A stretch of 64,000 bases of DNA from Streptomyces sp. AM 4-1-1. GTDB lineage: Bacteria > Actinomycetota > Actinomycetes > Streptomycetales > Streptomycetaceae. Location: contig NZ_CP119145.1 of assembly GCF_029167625.1 (NCBI RefSeq), forward strand, positions 1,488,001 through 1,552,000, written 5' to 3'. The translations under genes were made by a program, and so were the position numbers. Position 1 is the stretch's first letter, and each line of letters opens with the position of its first letter. Under the pieces are notes generated by a model that was given only the letters and a program-made list of their open reading frames with translations, was not told the origin of the DNA and did not search any database. Positions 25,538 through 33,251 of the stretch are shown here, piece after piece.

Positions 25538-25542
25538 CCCAC
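25258..25542 (-). pseudogene. Truncated small membrane protein (remnant)
   Basis: Only 94 codons from GTG 25542. It has a convincing N-terminus: charged MGHRFRRDITEP, one helix (about residues 17-38), a Gly-rich turn with HVHH, and VPGMVLTVGGGFGAV. From memory, related Streptomyces proteins continue with several more helices for a total above 200 residues; here the frame ends in low-complexity residues (PAPVRKP) soon after the second helix. It lies fully antisense to the extended 3' end of the preceding plus-strand ORF. The simplest reading is that a deletion removed the 3' parts of two converging genes. Confidence 0.5.
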
Positions 25543-25617
25543 GCCACCCGCTCCCGATAAAGGCTCCTTGGGTGCTTTCGCCGCCTTTGGCCCGACCTAC
25601 CGGCCGCACACACCGGC

Positions 25618-25623
25618 TAGCGT
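25618..25623 (+). promoter_or_regulatory. -10 element, probable leaderless promoter of cobS
   Basis: TAGCGT ends 7 nt before the GTG at 25631 and there is no Shine-Dalgarno, the same arrangement as at the desulfurase gene (3130-3142). Confidence 0.5.
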
Positions 25624-25630
25624 GCGCGCG

Positions 25631-26416
25631 GTGACCTCCTTGAACAGCCACGGCATACGTTTCGCCCTCGGCACCCTCACCGTGCTCCCGGTCCGCGTCA
25701 CCCGCTGGGACCGGGAGACCGCCCGCGCCGGCATGCTGGCGGCCCCCCTCGCCGGACTGCTCGTCGGGCTGCTCTCGGCGGCGCTCGGCGGTCTCCTCCT
25801 GCTGGCCGGTTCGGGCCCGCTGCTCGCCGCGGTGGCCTCCGTCGCCGTACCCGCGGCCCTCACCCGGGGGCTGCACCTCGACGGCCTCGCCGACACCGCC
25901 GACGGTCTCGGCAGCTCCAGGCCCGCGGTGGAGGCCCTGCGGATCATGAAGCAGTCGGACATCGGGCCGTTCGGGGTCATCACCCTGCTGTTCACGCTGC
26001 TGGCGCAGGTCGCCGCGCTGTCCGAGCTGTACGGGCGGAGCTGGACGCAGGGGGCGGTGGCGGCGGCCGTCGCCGGGGTCAGTGCCCGGGTCGCGCTCAC
26101 CCTCGCCGCCCGGCGGGGTGTGCCGCCCGCCCGTCCGGGCGGTCTGGGCGCGGTGGTGGCGGGCACGGTACCGGTCAGCGCGGCGGTGGCGGTGGCGGTC
26201 CTGGTCGTCGGGGTCTGCGCGGGCGCGGGGGCGTTCTTCGGCGCGTACGGGGCGATGCGCCACGCCCTCGCCGTCGTGTGCGCGCTCGGGGTCGCCCAGT
26301 CGCTGCTGCGGCACTGCGTCCGGCGGCTGGGCGGGGTGACGGGGGATGTGTTCGGCGCCCTGGCCGAGGCGGCGGCGGTGACCGCGCTGGTGGTGCTCAC
26401 CCTCGGCGGTTCCTGA
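25631..26416 (+). CDS. cobS: Adenosylcobinamide-GDP ribazoletransferase (cobalamin synthase)
   Basis: 261 residues from GTG 25631. Integral membrane enzyme with about seven helices that joins AdoCbi-GDP and alpha-ribazole (phosphate) in the last step of cobalamin assembly. The Asp-rich signature GLHLDGLADTADGLG, KQSDIGPFGV and the N-terminal GIRFALGTLTVLPV are diagnostic. The frame is open back to 25568, but the VTSLNSHG start matches the family and the leaderless -10. Together with cobU and cobT it completes the lower-loop assembly; no corrin-ring genes are in the window. Confidence 0.93.
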   Translation: MTSLNSHGIRFALGTLTVLPVRVTRWDRETARAGMLAAPLAGLLVGLLSAALGGLLLLAGSGPLLAAVASVAVPAALTRGLHLDGLADTADGLGSSRPAVEALRIMKQSDIGPFGVITLLFTLLAQVAALSELYGRSWTQGAVAAAVAGVSARVALTLAARRGVPPARPGGLGAVVAGTVPVSAAVAVAVLVVGVCAGAGAFFGAYGAMRHALAVVCALGVAQSLLRHCVRRLGGVTGDVFGALAEAAAVTALVVLTLGGS

Positions 26417-26534
26417 CAGCGGCGGCGCGGAGTCCGCGCGCGGGTGGGGCGGCTCGGCGAGGGGACGTACGACAGGAGCCGAGCGCGGGCACGGGCGGCG
26501 CGGGGCGCGGGACCGCCATGGGCGGCCCGCCGCC

Positions 26535-26564
26535 GTGAACCGGCGGCGGCGGCGCGCGTAGGCT
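26535..26564 (+). promoter_or_regulatory. Possible pepA promoter
   Basis: GTGAAC (26535-26540) and TAGGCT (26559-26564) with an 18-nt spacer, about 100 bp before pepA. The rest of the 26417-26663 gap is GC-rich and unremarkable. Confidence 0.4.
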
Positions 26565-26663
26565 CGGTGCCAGGCGCGTCGTGGCGGCGTCCACGACACA
26601 CCGGGCACGGTCGGCCCACCCCTCGACCGACACAGAACTCAACGGAAGCGAGATTTCACCACC

Positions 26664-28205
26664 GTGACTGCTCTCACTCTCAGCACCGCCGGTGCGGCGA
26701 CGCTGCGCGCCGACGCCCTCGTCGTCGGCATCGGCAAGGGCGCCAAGGGTCCGGTCGTCGCACCGGGCGCCGGCGCCGTGGACAAGGCGTTCGACGGAAA
26801 GCTCGCCACCGTCCTGGAGGCGCTGGGCGCCTCCGGTGCCGAGGGCGAGGTGACCAAGCTCCCCGCCCCCTCCGGGCTGAAGGTCCCGGTCGTCGTCGTG
26901 GTCGGCCTCGGTCCGGTCCCCGCGAAGGGCGACGGCTACGACGGCGAGGCGCTGCGCCGCGCCGCCGGTTCCGCGGCCCGCGCGCTGGCGGGTGCCAAGA
27001 AGGCCGGCTTCGCGCTGCCGACCGGGTCCGTCGAGGACGCCGAGGCCGTCGCCGAGGGCGCCCTGCTGGGTGCGTACGCCTTCACCGCCTACCAGGGCGG
27101 CGAGAACAAGGTCGCCCCGAAGGGCAAGCCGCAGAGCGGCCCAAAGCTGCCGCTCGAAGAGGTCGCCCTGCTCGGCGCCAAGCCGCGCGACAAGGCGTAC
27201 AAGGCCGCCGCCGAGCGTGCCGTCGCGGTCTCCGAGGAGATCAACCGCGCCCGCGACCTGATCAACACCCCGCCGAACGACCTCTACCCCGAGTCCTTCG
27301 CCGCGGTGGCCGCCGCCGCCGGCAAGGAGCACGGCGTCAAGGTGCAGGTGCTCGACGAGAAGGCACTCGTCAAGGGCGGCTTCGGCGGTCTGCTGGGCGT
27401 CGGCCAGGGCTCGACGCACGGCCCGCGCCTGGTGAAGCTCGCCTACACCCACCCGAAGGCGGAGAAGACCCTGGCCCTGGTCGGCAAGGGCATCACGTAC
27501 GACTCCGGCGGCATCTCGCTGAAGCCGGCCGGTCACAACGAGACGATGAAGTGCGACATGAGTGGCGCCGCCGCCGTGTTCGCCGCCGTCATCGCGGCCT
27601 CCCGGCTCGGCCTGCGGGTGAACGTCACCGGCTGGCTGGCGCTCGCCGAGAACATGCCGTCGGGCAACGCCACCCGCCCCGGTGACGTGCTCCGCATGTA
27701 CAGCGGCAAGACCGTCGAGGTCCTGAACACGGACGCCGAGGGCCGGCTCGTGCTCGGGGACGCGCTGACCCGCGCCTCCGAGGAGAAGCCGGACGCGATC
27801 GTCGACGTGGCGACCCTGACCGGTGCGATGGTGCTGGCGCTCGGCAACCGCACGTTCGGCATCATGGCGAACGACGACGCGTTCCGTACCGCCATCCACG
27901 AGATCGCCGGCGAGGTCGGTGAGGCCTCCTGGCCGATGCCGCTCCCGGCCGACCTCCGCAAGGGCATGGAGTCCCCGACCGCCGACATCGCCAACATGGG
28001 CGAGCGGATGGGCGGCGGCCTGGTGGCCGGGCTGTTCCTCCAGGAGTTCGTGGGCGAGGGCATCGCCTGGGCGCACCTGGACATCGCGGGTCCGGCCTTC
28101 CACGAGGGCGCCCCGTACGGTTACACGCCCAAGGGCGGCACCGGTTCCGCGGTCCGTACGCTGGTGCGGCTCGCCGAGCGCACCGCGTCGGGCGACCTCG
28201 GCTGA
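26664..28205 (+). CDS. pepA: Leucyl aminopeptidase, M17 family
   Basis: 513 residues, the usual M17 length. The N-terminal macro-like domain (1-190) is followed by the dinuclear-metal catalytic domain: GKGITYDSGGISLKP (catalytic Lys and metal Asp), KCDMSGAAAV and the signature NTDAEGRLVLGDAL. Cytosolic hexameric exopeptidase in protein turnover; related enzymes moonlight as DNA-binding proteins. GTG 26664 begins VTALTLSTAG. Monocistronic, ending at a strong terminator. The order pepA-lpdA-sucB is the conserved Streptomyces order. Confidence 0.96.
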   Translation: MTALTLSTAGAATLRADALVVGIGKGAKGPVVAPGAGAVDKAFDGKLATVLEALGASGAEGEVTKLPAPSGLKVPVVVVVGLGPVPAKGDGYDGEALRRAAGSAARALAGAKKAGFALPTGSVEDAEAVAEGALLGAYAFTAYQGGENKVAPKGKPQSGPKLPLEEVALLGAKPRDKAYKAAAERAVAVSEEINRARDLINTPPNDLYPESFAAVAAAAGKEHGVKVQVLDEKALVKGGFGGLLGVGQGSTHGPRLVKLAYTHPKAEKTLALVGKGITYDSGGISLKPAGHNETMKCDMSGAAAVFAAVIAASRLGLRVNVTGWLALAENMPSGNATRPGDVLRMYSGKTVEVLNTDAEGRLVLGDALTRASEEKPDAIVDVATLTGAMVLALGNRTFGIMANDDAFRTAIHEIAGEVGEASWPMPLPADLRKGMESPTADIANMGERMGGGLVAGLFLQEFVGEGIAWAHLDIAGPAFHEGAPYGYTPKGGTGSAVRTLVRLAERTASGDLG

Positions 28206-28216
28206 TCCGGCTTCCG

Positions 28217-28254
28217 CGCGTACGGCCCCGGGCATAGGTCCGGGGCCGTACGCG
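28217..28254 (+). terminator. Terminator after pepA
   Basis: Perfect 15-bp stem (28217-28231 with 28240-28254), 8-nt loop, followed by TTGTCAT. Confidence 0.87.
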
Positions 28255-28332
28255 TTGTCATCCACGGGTCCCTTTTTCTCCTCACCTTCGCTCAACGGCT
28301 GGTGCGGTCCGGGTTTCGCTCTGGACGAAATC

Positions 28333-28346
28333 CGTACGTCAGTACG
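28333..28346. promoter_or_regulatory. Small inverted repeat in the lpdA upstream gap
   Basis: CGTAC-gtca-GTACG. The 28255-28554 gap must hold the lpdA promoter, but I cannot place -35 and -10 boxes with confidence; this repeat is the only symmetric element noticed. Confidence 0.25.
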
Positions 28347-28554
28347 CAGCAGTAACGGCCCGGGACGGACGATCATCGGTCCCGGACCACGGCCCCGCGT
28401 CCCGCCCCCCGTCAACAAGTGCGAAGATGGGTTCTCGGCAGGACAGGGCCCCCACCACAGGGCCGAACGACAAGCGGCCGAACACCAGCCGACCGGCCGG
28501 TCATCCCCCAGCGACGGGGCCCGGCGTACGGCGCACATGCATGGAGGACGTGAC

Positions 28555-29943
28555 GTGGCGAACGACGCCAGCACCGTTTTCGACCTAGTGATCCTCGGCG
28601 GTGGTAGCGGCGGTTATGCCGCGGCCCTGCGCGGAGCGCAGCTGGGCCTGGACGTCGCACTGATCGAGAAGAACAAGCTCGGCGGCACCTGCCTGCACAA
28701 CGGCTGCATCCCGACGAAGGCCCTGCTGCACGCCGGTGAGATCGCCGACCAGGCACGCGAGGCCGAGCAGTTCGGTGTCAAGGCCACCTTCGAGGGCATC
28801 GACATCACCGCCGTCCACAAGTACAAGGACGACGTCATCTCCGGCCTGTACAAGGGCCTCCAGGGGCTGGTCGCCTCCCGCAAGGTGACCTACATCGAGG
28901 GCGAGGGGCGGCTCTCCTCCCCGACGTCCGTCGACGTGGACGGACAGCGCGTCCAGGGCCGTCACGTCCTCCTGGCGACCGGCTCCGTGCCGAAGTCCCT
29001 GCCGGGCCTGGAGATCGACGGCAACCGTGTCATCTCCTCGGACCACGCGCTGACGCTGGACCGTGTCCCGCAGTCCGCGATCATCCTGGGCGGCGGCGTC
29101 ATCGGCGTCGAGTTCGCCTCGGCGTGGAAGTCCTTCGGCACGGACGTCACGATCGTCGAGGGCCTCAAGCACCTCGTCCCGGTCGAGGACGAGAACAGCT
29201 CCAAGCTTCTTGAGCGCGCGTTCCGCAAGCGCGGCATCAAGTTCAACCTCGGCACGTTCTTCGACAAGGCCGAGTACACCGACAACGGCGTGCGGGTCAC
29301 CCTCGCCGACGGCAAGACCTTCGAGGCGGAGGTGCTGCTGGTCGCGATCGGCCGCGGCCCGGTCTCGCAGGGACTGGGGTACGAGGAGCAGGGCGTCGCC
29401 ACCGACCGCGGCTACGTCCTGGTGGACGAGTACATGCGGACGAACGTCGAGACCATCTCGGCCGTCGGCGACCTGGTCCCGACCCTTCAGCTCGCGCACG
29501 TCGGCTTCGCCGAGGGCATCCTCGTCGCGGAGCGGCTGGCCGGACTGAAGACCGTGCCGATCGACTACGACGGTGTCCCCCGGGTGACGTACTGCCACCC
29601 CGAGGTCGCCTCCGTCGGTCTCACCGAGGCCAAGGCCAAGGAGATCTACGGTGCGGACAAGGTCGTCGCGCTGAAGTACAACCTGGCGGGCAACGGCCGC
29701 AGCAAGATCCTGAAGACCTCGGGCGAGGTGAAGCTCGTCCAGGTCAAGGACGGGGCCGTGGTCGGCGTCCACATGGTCGGTGACCGTATGGGCGAGCAGG
29801 TCGGCGAAGCCCAGCTGATCTACAACTGGGAGGCGCTGCCGGCCGAGGTCGCGCAGCTCATCCACGCCCACCCGACGCAGAGCGAAGCGCTCGGCGAGGC
29901 CCACCTGGCACTGGCCGGCAAGCCTCTCCACTCCCACGACTGA
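28555..29943 (+). CDS. lpdA: Dihydrolipoyl dehydrogenase (E3)
   Basis: 462 residues. FAD motif ILGGGSGGYAAAL, redox-active disulfide C46/C51 in GGTCLHNGCIPTK, NAD motif LGGGVIGVEFAS and the catalytic dyad region LIHAHPTQSEAL with His and Glu. E3 reoxidises dihydrolipoyl groups of the pyruvate and 2-oxoglutarate dehydrogenase complexes and passes electrons to NAD. The GTG at 28555 follows GGAGG; the longer open frame upstream crosses the pepA terminator and is not coding. Followed 93 bp later by the E2 gene, so probably co-transcribed with it. Confidence 0.97.
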   Translation: MANDASTVFDLVILGGGSGGYAAALRGAQLGLDVALIEKNKLGGTCLHNGCIPTKALLHAGEIADQAREAEQFGVKATFEGIDITAVHKYKDDVISGLYKGLQGLVASRKVTYIEGEGRLSSPTSVDVDGQRVQGRHVLLATGSVPKSLPGLEIDGNRVISSDHALTLDRVPQSAIILGGGVIGVEFASAWKSFGTDVTIVEGLKHLVPVEDENSSKLLERAFRKRGIKFNLGTFFDKAEYTDNGVRVTLADGKTFEAEVLLVAIGRGPVSQGLGYEEQGVATDRGYVLVDEYMRTNVETISAVGDLVPTLQLAHVGFAEGILVAERLAGLKTVPIDYDGVPRVTYCHPEVASVGLTEAKAKEIYGADKVVALKYNLAGNGRSKILKTSGEVKLVQVKDGAVVGVHMVGDRMGEQVGEAQLIYNWEALPAEVAQLIHAHPTQSEALGEAHLALAGKPLHSHD

Positions 29944-29971
29944 CCCTCAGGGCGCGACGACCACTTCCGCA

Positions 29972-30010
29972 CCTCCCCTGGCATCCGGCTCCGCCCGGGC
30001 ACAGGGGAGG
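29972..30010 (+). terminator. Stem-loop between lpdA and sucB
   Basis: Nine-base arms CCTCCCCTG (29972-29980) and CAGGGGAGG (30002-30010) with a 21-nt loop. It may attenuate or process the lpdA-sucB transcript. The sucB ribosome site AGGAG follows at 30021. Confidence 0.5.
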
Positions 30011-30036
30011 CACCATCGTTAGGAGCAACTGAAACC

Positions 30037-31908
30037 ATGTCGGTTTCCGTAACCCTTCCGGCGCTCGGCGAGAGCGTCACCGAGGGCACCGTCACCCGCT
30101 GGCTGAAGGCCGAGGGCGAGCGCGTCGAGGCCGACGAGCCGTTGCTCGAGGTCTCGACCGACAAGGTCGACACCGAGATCCCGGCCCCCGCGTCCGGTGT
30201 GCTGACCTCCATCAAGGTCGCCGAGGACGAGACCGTCGAGGTCGGCGCCGAGCTGGCCGTCATCGACGACGGTTCCGGCGCGCCCGAGGCCGAGGCGGCG
30301 CCCGAGGCCGAGGCGGCGCCCGCCGCCGAGGCCCCCGCGCCCGCCGCCGAGACCGCACCCGCGGCCGAGGCCGCTCCCGAGACCGAGGCCCCGACCGCGC
30401 CGTCCACCGAGACCGAGGCCCCGGCCCCGGCCCCGACCGCCGAGGCGGCTGCCGGCGGCAGCTCCGCCGAGGGCACCGACGTCACCCTCCCGGCGCTCGG
30501 CGAGAGCGTCACCGAGGGCACCGTCACCCGCTGGCTGAAGGAGGTCGGCGAGGAGGTCACGGAGGACGAGCCGCTGCTGGAGGTGTCGACGGACAAGGTC
30601 GACACCGAGATCCCGGCCCCGGTCTCCGGTGTGCTGCTGGAGATCGTGGTCGCCGAGGACGAGACCGCCGAGGTCGGCGCCAAGCTCGCCGTCATCGGTG
30701 CCCCCGGTGCCGCTCCGGCCGCCGCCCCCGCTCCGGCCGCACCGGCGCCCGCCGCCGAGGCACCCGCCCCGGCACCGCAGGCCCAGGCCCCGGCCGCACC
30801 GGCACCCGCCGAGCCGGCCGCCCCGGCCCAGCCCGAGGCTCCGGCCCAGCCCGCCCCGCAGGCCCCGTCCGCCCCGGCGCCGCAGCAGCAGACCACCCCG
30901 GCCCCGGACCCGGTTCCGTCGGCTCCGGTGCCCGCCCCGGCCCCGGCCGCCAAGGCCCCGGCCGCGACGTCCGGTGACGACGGCGCGTACGTCACGCCGC
31001 TGGTCCGCAAGCTCGCCGCCGAGAGCGGTGTCGACCTGGGCTCGCTCAAGGGCACCGGCGTCGGTGGCCGCATCCGCAAGCAGGACGTCATCGCCAGTGC
31101 GGAGGCCGCCAAGGCGGCTGCCGCTCCGGCCCCGGCCGCGGCCGCCCCGGCCGCCGCCAAGGCGCCGAAGCCGGAGGCGTCCCCGCTGCGCGGTCAGACG
31201 GTCAAGATGACCCGCATGCGCAAGGTCATCGGCGACAACATGATGAAGGCCCTGCACTCGCAGGCCCAGCTGACCTCGGTGATCGAGGTCGACATCACCA
31301 GGCTGATGAAGCTGCGCGGTCTGGCGAAGGAGTCCTTCGCCGCCCGTGAGGGCGTCAAGCTGTCCCCGATGCCGTTCTTCGTGAAGGCGGCGGCCCAGGC
31401 GCTGAAGGCCCACCCGGTCGTCAACGCCCGGATCAACGAGGACGAGGGCACCATCACGTACTTCGACTCGGAGAACATCGGCATCGCCGTGGACGCCGAG
31501 AAGGGTCTGATGACCCCGGTCATCAAGAGTGCGGGCGACCTGAACATCGCCGGCATCTCGAAGAAGACCGCCGAGCTGGCCGGCAAGGCCCGCGGCGGCG
31601 GCCTGACCCCGGACGACATGTCCGGCGCCACCTTCACGATCAGCAACACCGGTTCGCGCGGTGCGCTGTTCGACACGGTCATCGTGCCCCCGAACCAGGC
31701 CGCCATCCTGGGCATCGGTGCCACGGTCCGCCGCCCGGTGGTCATCGACCACCCGGATCTCGGCGAGACGATCGCGGTGCGCGACATGACGTACCTCTCG
31801 CTCTCCTACGACCACCGTCTGGTGGACGGCGCCGACGCCGCCCGCTACCTGACTGCGGTCAAGGCGATCCTGGAGGCCGGCGAGTTCGAGGTCGAGCTCG
31901 GTCTGTGA
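30037..31908 (+). CDS. sucB: Dihydrolipoamide acyltransferase (E2), two lipoyl domains
   Basis: 623 residues. Two lipoyl domains (about 1-77 and 145-220) carry nearly identical TDKVDTEIP sites with lipoyl lysines K43 and K187, joined by long Ala/Pro/Glu linkers. A peripheral subunit-binding domain (about 322-352, YVTPLVRKLAAESGVDLG) and a catalytic acyltransferase domain (390-623, with SYDHRLVDGADAARY) follow. Annotated as succinyltransferase by convention; in actinobacteria a single E2 of this kind can serve both pyruvate and 2-oxoglutarate complexes. It receives lipoate made by lipB/lipA, encoded 12 kb downstream. Confidence 0.95.
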   Translation: MSVSVTLPALGESVTEGTVTRWLKAEGERVEADEPLLEVSTDKVDTEIPAPASGVLTSIKVAEDETVEVGAELAVIDDGSGAPEAEAAPEAEAAPAAEAPAPAAETAPAAEAAPETEAPTAPSTETEAPAPAPTAEAAAGGSSAEGTDVTLPALGESVTEGTVTRWLKEVGEEVTEDEPLLEVSTDKVDTEIPAPVSGVLLEIVVAEDETAEVGAKLAVIGAPGAAPAAAPAPAAPAPAAEAPAPAPQAQAPAAPAPAEPAAPAQPEAPAQPAPQAPSAPAPQQQTTPAPDPVPSAPVPAPAPAAKAPAATSGDDGAYVTPLVRKLAAESGVDLGSLKGTGVGGRIRKQDVIASAEAAKAAAAPAPAAAAPAAAKAPKPEASPLRGQTVKMTRMRKVIGDNMMKALHSQAQLTSVIEVDITRLMKLRGLAKESFAAREGVKLSPMPFFVKAAAQALKAHPVVNARINEDEGTITYFDSENIGIAVDAEKGLMTPVIKSAGDLNIAGISKKTAELAGKARGGGLTPDDMSGATFTISNTGSRGALFDTVIVPPNQAAILGIGATVRRPVVIDHPDLGETIAVRDMTYLSLSYDHRLVDGADAARYLTAVKAILEAGEFEVELGL

Positions 31909-31941
31909 CCTCCGAGCGGTACCGGCTGTAACCAGCCTCAC

Positions 31942-31986
31942 CGGCGGTGCCCCCGCCCGGATCACTTCCGGGCGGGGGCACCGCCG
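31942..31986 (+). terminator. Terminator after sucB
   Basis: Perfect 19-bp stem (31942-31960 with 31968-31986), 7-nt loop, then TATTGTCTA. The TATTGT at 31987-31992 could also be a -10 for the GntR gene. Confidence 0.9.
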
Positions 31987-32194
31987 TATTGTCTACTGCC
32001 GTGACCGGCAACGTTCGCCCGGAAGGGGCGCCGTCGGGCGCGTACGACCGCAAGGCGGCCGGAAGTCCTCGACGGGGGTCCCCCTGGTCCTCATGACCTC
32101 GGGGGAGGAACCACCAGGAGTTCCGGCCGGTACCGCGGGCGTGCGTACCGGAAGGCGCGACCGGGCAGAGCTTGCCGGGAGCGGCACCAGGCAC

Positions 32195-32248
32195 CACCGG
32201 TCGTCCGGGCAGCACCGGCTGTCCCGGAAGCACCGGTTTCCCCGAAGG
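32195..32248 (+). repeat. Three contiguous 18-nt direct repeats before the GntR gene
   Basis: Units 32195-32212, 32213-32230 and 32231-32248 share the pattern CACCGG-(5-6 nt)-CCCGGAAG with a few changes. The last unit merges into the GAAGGAG ribosome site of the GntR gene (ATG 32257). The rest of the 31987-32256 leader is GC-rich with no other feature noted. Confidence 0.75.
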
Positions 32249-32256
32249 AGCGCCCC

Positions 32257-32880
32257 ATGACCCCGCCCGTCGTCCACTCGCTGCGCGAACAGATCCGCGA
32301 GCACATCGTGGACGGGATCGTCAGCGGGCGCTGGAAGCCGGGCGAGCGGATCGTGGAGCGGCGCATCGCGACCGAGCTGGAGGTCAGCCAGACCCCCGTG
32401 CGCGAGGCGCTGCGCGAGCTGGAGACGCTGCGGCTGATCGAGTCGGCCCCGAACAAGGGGGTCCGGGTCCGGAATCTGACGGCGGCCGATCTGGAGGAGA
32501 GCTACCCGGTGCGGGCCGGTCTCGAACAGATCGCGGCGGAGCTGGCCGCGTCCGCGCTGGGCGACGACTGCTCGCGGCTGGCACCGCATGTGACGGCGCT
32601 GTACGAGGCCGACCGGCTGGCGGACGGTGAGGCGCAGGTGCGGCACACCGTGGCCTTCCACCGGGAGCTGGTCCGGGCCGCCGGGAACGCCGTGCTCCTG
32701 CACACCTGGGAGGGTCTGGGCATCGAGGTGTTCACGGCGCTGTCGATCCGCTGGCTGGGCACGGTCCAGAAGTCGTACGCGGAGGAGCACGAGGCGCTCA
32801 TCGAGGCGTTCCTCCGGCACGACCCTCAGATCGGAGTGCTGGTGAAGGCACACGTCCTGGGCTGTGCGCCACGTGCCTGA
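32257..32880 (+). CDS. GntR-family (FadR/FCD-type) transcriptional regulator
   Basis: 207 residues. N-terminal winged helix-turn-helix (about 6-75): LREQIREHIVDGIVSGRW, EVSQTPVREALRELE and LRLIESAPNKGVRV. The helical FCD ligand domain follows (80-207), with His residues in TVAFHRELVRAAGN and EEHEALIEAF as in metal/carboxylate-binding FCD proteins. It lies directly between E2 and E1 of the 2-oxoacid dehydrogenases, the position held by PdhR next to aceE in enterobacteria; control of aceE in response to a 2-oxoacid is a strong inference. Good GAAGGAG ribosome site. Confidence 0.9.
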   Translation: MTPPVVHSLREQIREHIVDGIVSGRWKPGERIVERRIATELEVSQTPVREALRELETLRLIESAPNKGVRVRNLTAADLEESYPVRAGLEQIAAELAASALGDDCSRLAPHVTALYEADRLADGEAQVRHTVAFHRELVRAAGNAVLLHTWEGLGIEVFTALSIRWLGTVQKSYAEEHEALIEAFLRHDPQIGVLVKAHVLGCAPRA

Positions 32881-33103
32881 CCGGATTCCACCGCGGGGTC
32901 CCCGTACCGCACGCACCGCACGCACGGGAGCACCGGCCGGGCCGGCCGGAAGGGCGCGTCCCCCTGTCGGCGTTCGGCGTTCGCGACGCGTCGGCGTACG
33001 CACGAATGGCGTCCTCCCCGCTCGACCGAGCGGATGCGAGTCCGGAATGAGCCCTTTTATTCCGTCACCGCGTGCCCCGTTTCGCGGCACTGGATGCCAC
33101 TTT

Positions 33104-33118
33104 CTTCATATCATGAAG
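33104..33118. promoter_or_regulatory. Upstream operator-like inverted repeat
   Basis: CTTCAT-atc-ATGAAG in an AT-rich patch of the GntR-aceE gap. Its centre is 34 bp upstream of the centre of the second palindrome at 33137-33153. Confidence 0.5.
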
Positions 33119-33135
33119 TTTTTCCCTTCAACCCT

Positions 33136-33165
33136 TTGATCGATCATCGATCAGCGATTTAGAGT
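33136..33165 (+). promoter_or_regulatory. aceE promoter overlapped by a 17-bp palindrome
   Basis: -35 TTGATC (33136-33141) and -10 TAGAGT (33160-33165) are separated by 18 nt. The palindrome TGATCGAT-c-ATCGATCA (33137-33153) covers the -35 and most of the spacer, the classical position for a repressor site; the GntR product encoded just upstream is the obvious candidate. Confidence 0.6.
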
Positions 33166-33192
33166 TCATTCGCGGGCCCACCGGCCCCATCG

Positions 33193-33218
33193 CCCTGTCC
33201 TGCCCGTCAGGGTTTTTT
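33193..33218 (+). terminator. Weak hairpin plus T6 run in the aceE leader
   Basis: CCCTG (33193-33197) can pair with CAGGG (33208-33212), followed at once by six T residues, rare in this GC-rich DNA. It may be a weak attenuator, or accidental; the stem is only 5 bp. Confidence 0.3.
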
Positions 33219-33251
33219 CTCCACCCCCCTCCTGTCCGGAAGGCGGCGATC

